Shown: positions 20,798 through 28,855, numbered from the stretch's first letter. The stretch: 42,056 nucleotides of DNA from Actinomycetes bacterium (GCA_021787035.1 JAJYMM010000165.1:1-42056), one strand, 5' to 3'. Translations and numbers: made by a program. The notes: generated from the sequence alone by a model not told the origin.

Positions 20798-20895
20798 CTA
20801 CTGGGCGCCGGCTACTGGGCGCCGGCTACTGGGCGCCGGCTACTGGGCGCCGGCTACTGGGCGCCGGCTACTGGGCGCCGGCTACTGGGCGCCGC
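20798..20895. repeat. 14-bp tandem repeat, seven copies, at the xseB stop codon
   Basis: Unit CTACTGGGCGCCGG, seven copies head to tail; only the last differs, by one base. Each unit holds the palindrome GGCGCC. The copy at 20882-20895 contains the end and TAG stop of xseB, so the other six lie in the 3' untranslated region. A 14-bp unit would shift frame if translated. Confidence 0.95.
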
Positions 20896-21124
20896 GGAGG
20901 CGCTCGATCCTCGCTTCGACTGCCGCTAAGCGCTGCTCGGCCGCAGCGTGAAGGATCTCAGCTTGCTCGTAGAGGTCGGTCGCTGCTTCTATGCCGAGCT
21001 CGCCGCTCGCCAGCCTGCCCGTGACCAACTCCAAAGCGTCAAGGAGCTGCTCGAAGCTGAGCTCGTCAAGCCGACCGGGTGCCCCGGCGAGCTCGGGGTC
21101 GAACTTCGCCGCGTCGAAGCTCAC
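20882..21124 (-). CDS. xseB: Exodeoxyribonuclease VII small subunit
   Basis: An 80-residue, mostly helical protein, the usual size for XseB. The core SFEQLLDALELVTGRLASGE, then LYEQAEILHAAAEQRL, matches the small-subunit helices that bundle around XseA. Exonuclease VII degrades single-stranded DNA to oligonucleotides. The GTG start overlaps the xseA stop by 4 bases (GTGA), so the two are translated together. The gene ends inside a 14-bp tandem repeat, which supplies its last codons and stop. Confidence 0.93.
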   Translation of the reverse strand: MSFDAAKFDPELAGAPGRLDELSFEQLLDALELVTGRLASGELGIEAATDLYEQAEILHAAAEQRLAAVEARIERLRGAQ

Positions 21125-22473
21125 TTGGCCTCACCCTTGCCCGCCCGCACCTCGATGGTGCCCCGTGCGACCTGCAGGTCGAGCCGTTCGCCCGCCTGCA
21201 CCTGGGCGGGGTCCCGCACCACCGTGCCGTCCAGCTTCCGGGCGATCGCGAAGCCCCTCTCCACGACGTGTTGGGGAGAGAGGGACCAAGCGTGACGGCG
21301 GGCAGCTTCGAGCCGCCGGTGCCCCTCGCCGAGCTGGCCGATCAACGGGGCCCGCCAGTCGCAGGCCGTAAGCCGCCGCCGGCACAGCTCCGCCCCCCGA
21401 CGAGGATCCGCCCACGACAGGCGGTCCTGGGCGTGACCGAGACGGGTACGTGCGTGCTCCATGCCGGCCGTCAGCGCCCCACTGATCTCTGCACCCCGCA
21501 GGCGCTCGCGCCCGAGCAGGCGCCGCGCCTCTAGGCTCCGGGACGCGGAGTCAAGCAGCTCTGCCAGCTGGTCCTCGAGCGCGCGACGGTCGGGGACAAC
21601 GGTGTGTGCAGCTATGGAAGGGGTCCCGCAGCGCAGGTCGGCGACGTCGTCGCAGAGAGGGCGGTCGCCTTCGTGGCCGATGGCGGAGACCACCGGCACA
21701 GGGGTGGCAGCAACCTGGCGGCAAAGGTCCTCGTCGCTCCAGGGAAGGAGCGCGGTAGCGTCGCCTCCTCCACGCGCCAGCACCACGACATCGACGCCGG
21801 GGCGGCGCGCCAGCCTCTTCAGGGCGTCGACGATCGACAGGGCAGCGCCCGGCCCGCTCACGCTCGTCTCCTCGAACACGACCGGGTAGCCGGGAAAGCG
21901 CGCCGCCACCACGGACTCGATGTCCTTACGGACGGCGGCGTCGGTACCACAGACAACGCCGATCAGGCGGGGCAGACGCGGCAGGGGCCGTCGCGGGCGT
22001 CCGAGGATCCCCTCCGCAGCCAGGCGCGAACGGATCTCGGCGATCATCGCAGCGACCGCCCCCTCCCCGACCGGCGACACCTCCTCCGCTTCGAGGGTCA
22101 CCTGGCCACGGTCATTGGCCCACATCAAAGAACCGGCCACGAGCACCCTTTCGCCCTCCACGGCACGGCAACGACGGGCGTTTCGAGCGGGGCAGACGAC
22201 CGACACTTGGCAACTCCTGTCCTTCAGCACGAAAAACACCCAGCCTCCCTGGCTCTTGTGGGGCCGGTAGACCTCTCCCTCGACGGCCACCCGCCCGACC
22301 GTCGCAAGCGAACGAGCGATCTCGCGCGACAGCTGCACGAGGCTGACCAGCCGCGGTCCCTGCTCGCGCCGGGTAGGGGGGGTGGGCAAAGCGCTGCCCG
22401 GCCCATTAGCCGGCCCATGGGCCGGCCCGTCGTCGCCTCGCGGAGGCCTGTCACCCCAAAGAGGCAAGGTCAT
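21121..22473 (-). CDS. xseA: Exodeoxyribonuclease VII large subunit
   Basis: A 450-residue catalytic subunit. It has an N-terminal OB-fold for single-stranded DNA (VGRVAVEGEVYRPHKSQGGW), then the exonuclease domain (GVVCGTDAAVRKDIESVVAARFPG, VVLARGGGDATALLPWSDE, SAIGHEGD) and a long helical C-terminal region that binds XseB. ATG at 22473 is preferred; a TTG at 22506 would add 11 residues. Just inside the N-terminus is a low-complexity Gly-Pro-Ala stretch from imperfect 12-bp repeats near 22404-22433, absent from typical XseA. It lies 46 bases after the menC stop, apparently in the same operon. Confidence 0.94.
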   Translation of the reverse strand: MTLPLWGDRPPRGDDGPAHGPANGPGSALPTPPTRREQGPRLVSLVQLSREIARSLATVGRVAVEGEVYRPHKSQGGWVFFVLKDRSCQVSVVCPARNARRCRAVEGERVLVAGSLMWANDRGQVTLEAEEVSPVGEGAVAAMIAEIRSRLAAEGILGRPRRPLPRLPRLIGVVCGTDAAVRKDIESVVAARFPGYPVVFEETSVSGPGAALSIVDALKRLARRPGVDVVVLARGGGDATALLPWSDEDLCRQVAATPVPVVSAIGHEGDRPLCDDVADLRCGTPSIAAHTVVPDRRALEDQLAELLDSASRSLEARRLLGRERLRGAEISGALTAGMEHARTRLGHAQDRLSWADPRRGAELCRRRLTACDWRAPLIGQLGEGHRRLEAARRHAWSLSPQHVVERGFAIARKLDGTVVRDPAQVQAGERLDLQVARGTIEVRAGKGEAK

Positions 22474-22519
22474 CGCATCGCACCGTAGCGCACCGCGCCG
22501 CTGCAACCATCAGGGCCAC

Positions 22520-23680
22520 TCAACCCGCCGGCCACCACCGCCGCCAGAAGGCCGCCCGGTCCACCAAGTCGCGGTCCACCTCCACTCCGCTCCCGGCGCC
22601 GGCGGGCACTGAGATCGTCCCGTCCGGCCGGAGCGCTAAGGGCCCGGCGAGGTCTTCCTCGAAGAACCTGCCCGTAGCAGAAAGGTCCCCCGGCACCGTG
22701 AAGCCTGGAAGCGAACCGAGGGCAACGTTCGCAGCTCGGGCGACACCGGTCTCGACCATACCGCCGAGGCGAAGGGCGACCTCCCTCCGGGTACACAGGT
22801 CGTGGACCCTCACCGCCGCCAGGAAGCCGCCGAGCCGTCCCGGCTTCAAGTTCACGACGGAACAGGCGCCAAGCTCCAGTGCCGCCTCCACGAGGCCGTA
22901 GCTACCTAGCCCCTCGTCCAGGCAGACCGGCGTCGTCAGGAGGCGCCCCAACCGGGCGTGACCCACCAGGTCGTCCTCACCCAACGGTTGCTCGATGTAG
23001 GCCAGGCCGAGCGGTTCCAGCCCTGACAGCTCAGATGCGGCCTCCTCCGGGGTGAGGCCCTCGTAAGCGCCATTCGCATCGGCTGCGAGGACGAGGTCGG
23101 GCCAGCGGCTGCGCACGGCCGACAGGGCGAGCTCCGGTGCCGGACCGAAGGAGGGGGAGATCTTGAGCTTCACCGAGCGGTACCCCTCGTCCAGGTACCG
23201 GCCCACCGCATCGAGGAGCTCCGCAAGGCTGCCGGCCAGGCCGATCACGACGCCGGCGGGAACAGACGGTGCGGGAACGCAACCCTCGATCTCGCTTGCC
23301 CCGGCGAAGTACGTCGCCATGGAAACGCCCGCGGCTCGGAGCTCCGCATCGGCAATTGCCGCCTCGAAGGCCGTCTTCGCCATCGGGTGCCCTTTCACCG
23401 TGGAAAGAGCTGGGGCAACGTCGGCGGCACCAGCCATGTTCGCCCCGAGCAGGGCCGGTACCAAGAACCGCAGAGAGACCTCGGCAGCGGCCTCCGTGTA
23501 CTCGCTGCTGTAGCCCGGTGCCGGCAGGGCGGGGCACTCGCCCCAGCCCTCGACCTCGCCTCCCGGCAAAGAGAGCACCGCCCTCACGAGAAGGCTGTCA
23601 CGATGGGAAAAAGTGCCCGCCGAGCTCGACCACTCTTCGGCGAGAGGAAGGCGGACGCGCACGAGCTCAATGCCCTCCAC
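22520..23680 (-). CDS. menC: o-Succinylbenzoate synthase / N-succinylamino acid racemase family protein
   Basis: A 386-residue enolase-superfamily enzyme of the MenC type-2/NSAR group. Catalytic Lys171 and Lys173 (VKLKI), metal ligands Asp201 (ADANGAY), Glu230 (YIEQP) and Asp255 (CLDEG), and Lys279 (VNLKPGRLGG) are all present. MenC dehydrates SHCHC to o-succinylbenzoate in menaquinone synthesis; related proteins racemise N-succinyl amino acids. No other men genes are nearby, so either activity is possible, and I favour menaquinone synthesis. The start is GTG 23680, 50 bases after the rpiB stop. Confidence 0.82.
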   Translation of the reverse strand: MEGIELVRVRLPLAEEWSSSAGTFSHRDSLLVRAVLSLPGGEVEGWGECPALPAPGYSSEYTEAAAEVSLRFLVPALLGANMAGAADVAPALSTVKGHPMAKTAFEAAIADAELRAAGVSMATYFAGASEIEGCVPAPSVPAGVVIGLAGSLAELLDAVGRYLDEGYRSVKLKISPSFGPAPELALSAVRSRWPDLVLAADANGAYEGLTPEEAASELSGLEPLGLAYIEQPLGEDDLVGHARLGRLLTTPVCLDEGLGSYGLVEAALELGACSVVNLKPGRLGGFLAAVRVHDLCTRREVALRLGGMVETGVARAANVALGSLPGFTVPGDLSATGRFFEEDLAGPLALRPDGTISVPAGAGSGVEVDRDLVDRAAFWRRWWPAG

Positions 23681-23730
23681 TCGCAGCGCCCCGTCCGCTA
23701 CAGCGCGGCCAACGGGCCCAGCTTGCCCGG

Positions 23731-24192
23731 TCAGGTCGTGCTACCTCCGCACTCCTCGGCTTCTATGGCGAGCATCTCGTCAATGCGAGCCTGGTGGCGG
23801 CCGCCTTCGAACGACGTCGTCAAGAAGACGTCCACGACGTCGAAGGCCAGTTCTGGCGCGAGGATGCGAGCGCCGAGGGCCAGCACGTTGGCATTGTTGT
23901 GCAAGCGGGCGAAGCGGGCTGTGTACTCGTCGTGGCAGAGGGCAGCGCGGGCGCCGTGGACCTTGTTGGCCGCCATCTGCTCGCCCTGGCCCGAACCACC
24001 GATCACTATCCCGAAATCGGCCCCACCCCGCACCACTTGGCGTGCGCAGGCTGCGCAGTACGTCGGGTAATCGACCGGGTCGGTCGTATGGGACCCGAGA
24101 TCGGCGACCTCGTGGCCGATCGTCTTCAGATGGGCGGCTACGAGCACCTTGAGCGGGTAACCGGCATGGTCGTTGGCTAGGGCGACTTTCAC
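23731..24192 (-). CDS. rpiB: Ribose-5-phosphate isomerase B
   Basis: A 153-residue RpiB/LacAB-family enzyme interconverting ribulose 5-phosphate and ribose 5-phosphate. It starts at GTG 24192 with AGAAAGG before it; a longer frame to 24354 overlaps the dehydrogenase and is not supported. ANDHAGY (Asp8, His9) binds phosphate and substrate. The motif GGSGQGEQMAANKV has Glu71 where the enteric enzyme uses Cys, the arrangement described for Mycobacterium tuberculosis RpiB, where Glu is the base. It lies 11 bases after the glutamate dehydrogenase stop. Confidence 0.93.
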   Translation of the reverse strand: MKVALANDHAGYPLKVLVAAHLKTIGHEVADLGSHTTDPVDYPTYCAACARQVVRGGADFGIVIGGSGQGEQMAANKVHGARAALCHDEYTARFARLHNNANVLALGARILAPELAFDVVDVFLTTSFEGGRHQARIDEMLAIEAEECGGSTT

Positions 24193-24203
24193 GCCGGACC
24201 TTT

Positions 24204-27200
24204 CTAATCGCTCCAGGCGGCCGGTGCCGGCACGGCGGCCCGGGCTGCCCTTAGTGAGATGCTCGCCAGCGCCAGATCTGGGCTGGGCGAGAGCTCCAAC
24301 TCCTCGGCCAGACGAGCGGCACGAGACACGGCGTCTCGCCGCTCTCCCAGCCACTCCCTCACGCCGTCCACTGCCGTCATACCCGGGTGGGCTTTCAGGG
24401 CAGCCTCGGTCGCGCTGGCTCGCAAGCTAGCCAGGTCATCGACCAAGACGTGTAGGTGCCAACGGCCCCAGCGTTCGGCGGGTTGCCAACCGGCGAACAC
24501 CCGAGCCACCCTTGCAAGCCCGAGGCCGTCCGCGGCCAGGTCATGGGCGGCGGCGACTTCTTCCAGGCTCCTCCCGGTGGCCCGTGCAACCTCACCCAGC
24601 TCACCCAAGGCGCCAGCACGGGTACCAGCGACAGTGCGACCCGCAATGCCGACCGGCACCCCAAGCCCTACCAGGTAGGCCACCATGTCTTCACCTGCCC
24701 TCATCTCGCCTCCACGGGCACTTGGGTTGGGGTCGCCGGGTGCGGTGCCAAGCGAGGCGGCACGGAGTGCCAGCGGGCGGTCTCGCCCGAGCACCAGGGA
24801 AAGCGTCGAAGAGATCCCTTTCGAGAGGTACCAGCGGGCCAGCCGGCCCACACCGCGTGAAAGCGCCGCGCGCAACTCGAGCTCGGCCTCAAGCGACAAG
24901 GTCCCCGACACCTCGTCGACTTCGGGGTACAGGTCGCCAAATCCGAGCACCTCGCGAGCAGCCCAGTACGCACTGGCAACCTGCCAGGGCTCGCAACCGT
25001 CCTCACGAGCTACCTCGTGCGCCCAGAGGCCCCCCATGCGAGCGATGACCTCGTTCGCCAGCTGGGACGCCACGATCTCGGGGAACAGTGGGTGCTCGGT
25101 CAACAGGTCGCCGAAGCGAGCACGGAGGGGTTCGGGAACATACAAACGAGCGAGAGGCAACAGGCACGCCTCGGCCACAAGGGGTGACGCCACGATGCTG
25201 CGGGCCAGTTCGCTTCGCGCGTGTGCGAGCACGACGGCCAGCTCGGGACGGGAGAGGCCGGCGCCTGCGCTGCGACGACGGGCAAGCTCCTCTGCACCGG
25301 GAAGCGACTCCACCTCGGGGTCGAGCAGGCTCTCATAACGCAGGTCTGCCATTAGCGACTCGTAGGCCGGCAGGTCGGTGCCGGCAGTCGCCGCGCCAAG
25401 GTCGAGCGCCACGATGTTGTGCTCCACGGCCGCGAGGACGGCAGCGGCCGCTCCCGCCTCCGCTTCTGCCAGCGCCAAGTCCCGTCCCCCTTCGCCGAGC
25501 AGCCCCCGGCCCTCGGCCAAGCCGAGGAGGATCTTCAGGTTTACCTCGCGGTCCGACATCGCGACGCCCGCAGCGTTGTCGACGAAGTCGGTGTTCACAC
25601 GACCACCGCGGCGGGCATAGAGGGCGCGCGCTCGCTGCGTGAGTGCGAGGTTGGCGCCCTCTGTTACCACCCTCGCCCGCACGCCATCTGACAGGACGCG
25701 GACTTCCTCGTTGGCGGAGTCGTCCACCTCGGCGTCGCTCTCCCCGGGAGCCTTGACAAAGGTGCCTATCCCGCCGAAGTAGACAAGGTCTACGGGGGCC
25801 TCGAGCACCGCCCTCACGAGATCCGGCGGCGTCAGCGTCCCCGAGCGGGCTCCGAGGGCGGACCGGGCCTCTTTGGATAAGTCGACCTCTTTGTCCTGCC
25901 TGGAGAAGACGGCGGCACCCTTGGAAGCCGTCGAAAGATCGTAGTCCGCCCAAGAAGAACGATCGAGTTGGCTGAGGCGTGAGCGTTCGGCGAAGGAGGT
26001 GCCCGCATCGGGGTCGGGGTCAACGAATATATGGCGGTGGTCGAAGGCGGCGACCAACCTGATGGCCGTGCTCTGCAACATCCCGTTACCGAAGACATCG
26101 CCAGACATGTCACCGACGCCGACCACGCGTAGGGGATCCCGCTGCACGTCCATCCCGAGGGCGCGAAAGTGCCGCCTGACGGCTACCCATGCACCCTTGG
26201 CAGTGATACCAAGCGCCTTGTGGTCATAGCCGTGGCTTCCGCCCGACGCGAAAGCGTCCCCGAGCCAGTAACCGTGCTCGGCGCTGACGGAGTTGGCAAT
26301 GTCGGAAAAGCTCGCCGTTCCCTTGTCGGCTGCTACAACGAGGTAGGGGTCGTCTCGGTCGAGGCACACCACCCCTTCGGGCCGGCGCACCTTGCCATCT
26401 ACGACGTTGTCCGTGACGTCGAGCAGAGCGCTCACGAACCGCCGGTAGGCCTCGCGGCCCCAATCCTCGCGGCCCCAATCCCCGCGGCCCCAATCCCCGC
26501 GGCCCCAATCCCCGCGGCCCCAATCCCCGCGGCCCCAATCCCCGCGGCCCAAGTCCCCGGAGTGCCTGTTGTCAAAGCCCAAGCCGCCCGCGTGCGAGCC
26601 GTTGGGCTCCCCACCCTCCAAGGCCGGGCCGCTCGGGGATCGAAGTGTGAACCCGCCCTTGGCACCGGTCGGCACGATGAGCGAGTTTTTCTTTACCTGT
26701 GCCCTGGCGAGGTCGAGGATCTCGGCGCGCAGGTCGCTCTGGCGGTCGCTCCAGCGGATCCCACCCCTCGCCACCGGGCCGAAGCGGAGGTGGATCCCCG
26801 TGAAACGCGTCGACCACACGAACCCCTCCGCGAAAGGGCGGGGCAGCGGGAGGAAGTCCATGCTGGCGCTCGCAAACTTGAGCGCGATCTCGTCGCGCCC
26901 GAGCGCCCAGTTGCTGCGGGTGGTAGCGAGCAGGATCGACAAGAGCTCCTCGAGCGCCTCGTAGTGAGCGAGATCGGGCACCTCTTCAAGTGCGGAGCGC
27001 ACCTCTCCACGCGCCTCTGCCTGCTCCGCGTCTTGGTACTCCGAGCCATTGGCGTACTCAGAGCCATTGGCCGGGCACAGTCGCGAAGAGAAGAGGCGCA
27101 CCATGGACGAAGCGACCCGGGGGTACTGCACGAGGCCGTCCTTCATGGCCTCGACCCGTTCCGCTCCCCGCGGGCCGCCCACGACGTCGCGGTAGGCGAG

Positions 27201-27836
27201 GTAAGCGGAGAGCAGGCTCACCTGCCTCCAATCAAGGCCCGCCGTTACGACGAGCCCGTTTAGCGAGCTCTGGTCCGCTGCGCCGGCCAGGACCGCCTGC
27301 AAGGCACTGACAAGCCGCTCCTCGCCGCGCCGCACCTCGAAACCGCTTCTCAGGTCTGCCCTTGTCCCCAGACGGAGGCCGATGTCGTCGACGTAAAGAG
27401 GCGATCCCCCCGGCCCGAGGCCGCTGAAACGCCACGGCACGGAATTGACCACCGCCAGCCCGAAGGTCTCCAGCGCTGGGACGAGAGAGGAAAGCTCCAA
27501 CAGGCTCGAGCCGACTCGTCGGAGCCGGAAGTCGCCAGCGGGACCACCGCTGACGCCTGCGCGCTGGACGGCCACCACGAACCGCCCACCCGGGCCATCA
27601 GCCCCATCCCTCCGGTCGGTGCTGCGTCCTCCCTCGGCGAGGCGGAACATCTCAAGCCAATCGCGCGCTGCTTCTTCTGGATGAGTGGCCTCCGGGTAAC
27701 CGGGCGGCACCGACGAGAGGAACTTCCCCACGCCTCCGAGCGCTGCGCCGGCGTCGGGCATGTCGACGCCGGCGGCCCATTCCCTCAGATGCGCATCGAG
27801 GTCGGAGGCCCACTCGTCTCCGACTTGAATGGCCAT
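24204..27836 (-). CDS. NAD-dependent glutamate dehydrogenase, short form of the large (GDH-180) class
   Basis: A 1210-residue protein. It oxidises glutamate to 2-oxoglutarate and ammonia with NAD+. The catalytic core shows ARGGIRWSDRQSDLRAEIL (about residues 355-375), KKNSLIVPTGAKGGF (about 382-396, with the substrate-binding Lys), DDPYLVVAADKGTASFSD and GVGDMSGDVFGNGML. Known members of this class are about 1500-1650 residues, so this one is shorter, mainly at the N-terminal regulatory region. A tract of six Gly-Arg-(Gly/Glu)-Asp-Trp repeats is inserted near residues 428-460, between the KGGF strand and the next conserved helix (AYRRFVSALLDVTDN). ATG 27836 has only a weak ribosome-binding site. 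Confidence 0.92.
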   Translation of the reverse strand: MAIQVGDEWASDLDAHLREWAAGVDMPDAGAALGGVGKFLSSVPPGYPEATHPEEAARDWLEMFRLAEGGRSTDRRDGADGPGGRFVVAVQRAGVSGGPAGDFRLRRVGSSLLELSSLVPALETFGLAVVNSVPWRFSGLGPGGSPLYVDDIGLRLGTRADLRSGFEVRRGEERLVSALQAVLAGAADQSSLNGLVVTAGLDWRQVSLLSAYLAYRDVVGGPRGAERVEAMKDGLVQYPRVASSMVRLFSSRLCPANGSEYANGSEYQDAEQAEARGEVRSALEEVPDLAHYEALEELLSILLATTRSNWALGRDEIALKFASASMDFLPLPRPFAEGFVWSTRFTGIHLRFGPVARGGIRWSDRQSDLRAEILDLARAQVKKNSLIVPTGAKGGFTLRSPSGPALEGGEPNGSHAGGLGFDNRHSGDLGRGDWGRGDWGRGDWGRGDWGRGDWGREDWGREAYRRFVSALLDVTDNVVDGKVRRPEGVVCLDRDDPYLVVAADKGTASFSDIANSVSAEHGYWLGDAFASGGSHGYDHKALGITAKGAWVAVRRHFRALGMDVQRDPLRVVGVGDMSGDVFGNGMLQSTAIRLVAAFDHRHIFVDPDPDAGTSFAERSRLSQLDRSSWADYDLSTASKGAAVFSRQDKEVDLSKEARSALGARSGTLTPPDLVRAVLEAPVDLVYFGGIGTFVKAPGESDAEVDDSANEEVRVLSDGVRARVVTEGANLALTQRARALYARRGGRVNTDFVDNAAGVAMSDREVNLKILLGLAEGRGLLGEGGRDLALAEAEAGAAAAVLAAVEHNIVALDLGAATAGTDLPAYESLMADLRYESLLDPEVESLPGAEELARRRSAGAGLSRPELAVVLAHARSELARSIVASPLVAEACLLPLARLYVPEPLRARFGDLLTEHPLFPEIVASQLANEVIARMGGLWAHEVAREDGCEPWQVASAYWAAREVLGFGDLYPEVDEVSGTLSLEAELELRAALSRGVGRLARWYLSKGISSTLSLVLGRDRPLALRAASLGTAPGDPNPSARGGEMRAGEDMVAYLVGLGVPVGIAGRTVAGTRAGALGELGEVARATGRSLEEVAAAHDLAADGLGLARVARVFAGWQPAERWGRWHLHVLVDDLASLRASATEAALKAHPGMTAVDGVREWLGERRDAVSRAARLAEELELSPSPDLALASISLRAARAAVPAPAAWSD
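26453..26557. repeat. 15-bp in-frame tandem repeat in glutamate dehydrogenase, G-quadruplex forming potential
   Basis: Seven units of CGCGGCCCCAATCCC (first and last imperfect). On the coding strand this reads as GGGG-ATT-GGGG-CCGC over and over, meeting the usual four-G-run rule many times with loops of 3 and 4 bases. It encodes the GRGDW repeats. Confidence 0.95.
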
Positions 27837-27915
27837 GTTCGCAACCTAGACCGGCGGAAGGCCCCATCGGGCGCCCGCCCTCGCTGGGCGGCCTAGAGCC
27901 AAGGGCGCCCGCCGC

Positions 27916-28371
27916 TCACGGGGCCAACTCCCCGCCCACCGCCGGCTCGTCTGGCCCCAGCCCGTCTGGCCCCAGCCCGTCTGGCCCCAGCCCGTCTGGC
28001 CCCAGCCCATCTGGCCCCAGCCAGGAGGCGTCTGGCCGCTCCAGGTCGATCACGAGGAGGGAAGGCATCCCGGTCCCCCTCTGCCACCGGGCGTTCAGCT
28101 CACGCAGGCACTGCGCTTCAGGGCTGCGGTCGATCTCACCCGCCCCCCTCACTTGCGCGGACAGGACGTAGGGGAACTCCGACAAAGGCAAGTCGTCGTC
28201 ATCGACAAAGTCGTGCTCGGCCAAATAAGCCGTGACGTCCTTGTACTTCAATACGAAACGAGAGCGGTCAGGGGACGCGCTCAACGGCGCGCCGGCCAGC
28301 TCCGAAAGCTCGGAGGCGACGAGCTCGAGCGGCTGGTCGCTGTCGAGGAAAAGGTCGACGGTCCTGGACAT
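27916..28371 (-). CDS. Small protein of unknown function with C-terminal LGPDG repeats
   Basis: A 151-residue protein with no family I recognise. The first 120 residues look folded: RTVDLFLDSDQPLELVASEL, a strand-rich middle (RFVLKYKDVTAYLAEHDF), then an acidic DDDDLPLSEFPY stretch. The last 30 residues are five Leu-Gly-Pro-Asp-Gly-like repeats from a 15-bp tandem repeat. It has no signal peptide or membrane helix. AGGAG precedes the ATG. It lies 79 bases before glutamate dehydrogenase and directly behind a good promoter (28464-28492), so it is probably the first gene of the operon. Confidence 0.7.
   Translation of the reverse strand: MSRTVDLFLDSDQPLELVASELSELAGAPLSASPDRSRFVLKYKDVTAYLAEHDFVDDDDLPLSEFPYVLSAQVRGAGEIDRSPEAQCLRELNARWQRGTGMPSLLVIDLERPDASWLGPDGLGPDGLGPDGLGPDGLGPDEPAVGGELAP
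27946..28020. repeat. 15-bp in-frame tandem repeat, five copies
   Basis: Unit CCCGTCTGGCCCCAG, five copies, the first and last with one mismatch each. The coding strand reads GGGG-CCAGAC-GGG-CT, which also satisfies a G-quadruplex pattern. It encodes the LGPDG tail of the small unknown protein. Confidence 0.95.
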
Positions 28372-28463
28372 AGGTGCTCCTCTCGTGGTCGAACCAAACG
28401 ACGAGGCAAGCCGTCAGACCCGCGTCCCGGCCGCGATCCCCGGCCACCTAGCCAGGCACTACC

Positions 28464-28492
28464 ACGATACCACCCGTGACGTTCCATGTCAA
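28464..28492 (-). promoter_or_regulatory. Sigma-70-type promoter for the small gene / glutamate dehydrogenase operon
   Basis: Read on the minus strand: a perfect TTGACA (28492-28487), a 17-base spacer, then TATCGT (28469-28464, four of six consensus bases). It lies about 95 bases before the ATG at 28371 and points towards it. Confidence 0.7.
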
Positions 28493-28499
28493 TCCATGC

Positions 28500-28814
28500 A
28501 AACCTTAAGGAACCCGAAATTAGGGGGAAAGGGGGTAGCGCGAAGCCGGCGAAGCGGTATACGCTGGTATTGAGCCTCGCAAGAGAGCTCCAAGGTACGT
28601 GGAAAGGAGAGCCGATGGCAACGTTGAGCTCGTCCGAGGAGGGTGGTCCGCCGGGCTGGTAGCAGGCCAGGCGGCGGCAGGACGAGGCGAAGTTCGCCCC
28701 GCAGGTCGTCTGGTCGGTCTAGGCGGCACACCCCTGAGTGAATGTCCTTACCAAGATCGTGAGCGTAGTTATCGCTCCCGAGATGGTCCCAAAATCTAAA
28801 CTTGGGGTCGTGCC
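28500..28814. other. Intergenic stretch, mostly empty
   Basis: The region from the promoter to the peptidase terminator has no long credible gene. It holds a G-run pair (GGGGG-AAA-GGGGG at 28523-28535) and one 15-codon reading frame with a good ribosome-binding site (28615-28662). I saw no tRNA, no insertion-sequence ends and no riboswitch I could name. Confidence 0.5.
28615..28662 (+). CDS. Possible 15-residue peptide
   Basis: ATG to TAG encodes MATLSSSEEGGPPGW. AAAGGAG lies 5 bases before the ATG, an unusually good site for a chance frame. No modifying enzymes, exporter or downstream gene on this strand were found, so it may be a chance frame or part of an RNA gene. Confidence 0.25.
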   Translation: MATLSSSEEGGPPGW

Positions 28815-28817
28815 TTC

Positions 28818-28849
28818 ACCGGCGGTGGGTATATCTGCCCACCGCTGGT
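28818..28849 (-). terminator. Hairpin terminator after the prolyl oligopeptidase gene
   Basis: A 12-bp stem with one mismatch (ACCGGCGGTGGG pairing with CCCACCGCTGGT) and an 8-base loop, 6 bases beyond the peptidase stop. No T-run follows, as is common in high-GC genomes. Confidence 0.6.
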
Positions 28850-28855
28850 GCGCGT

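Noticed and set aside
20798-20895. CRISPR array
   Set aside because: Units are 14 bp and directly adjacent with no unique spacers, and no cas genes are present; the same holds for the 12- and 15-bp arrays.
23731-24354. Long form of RpiB starting at 24354
   Set aside because: It would overlap the end of glutamate dehydrogenase by about 150 bases; GTG 24192 with AGAAAGG gives the normal RpiB N-terminus.
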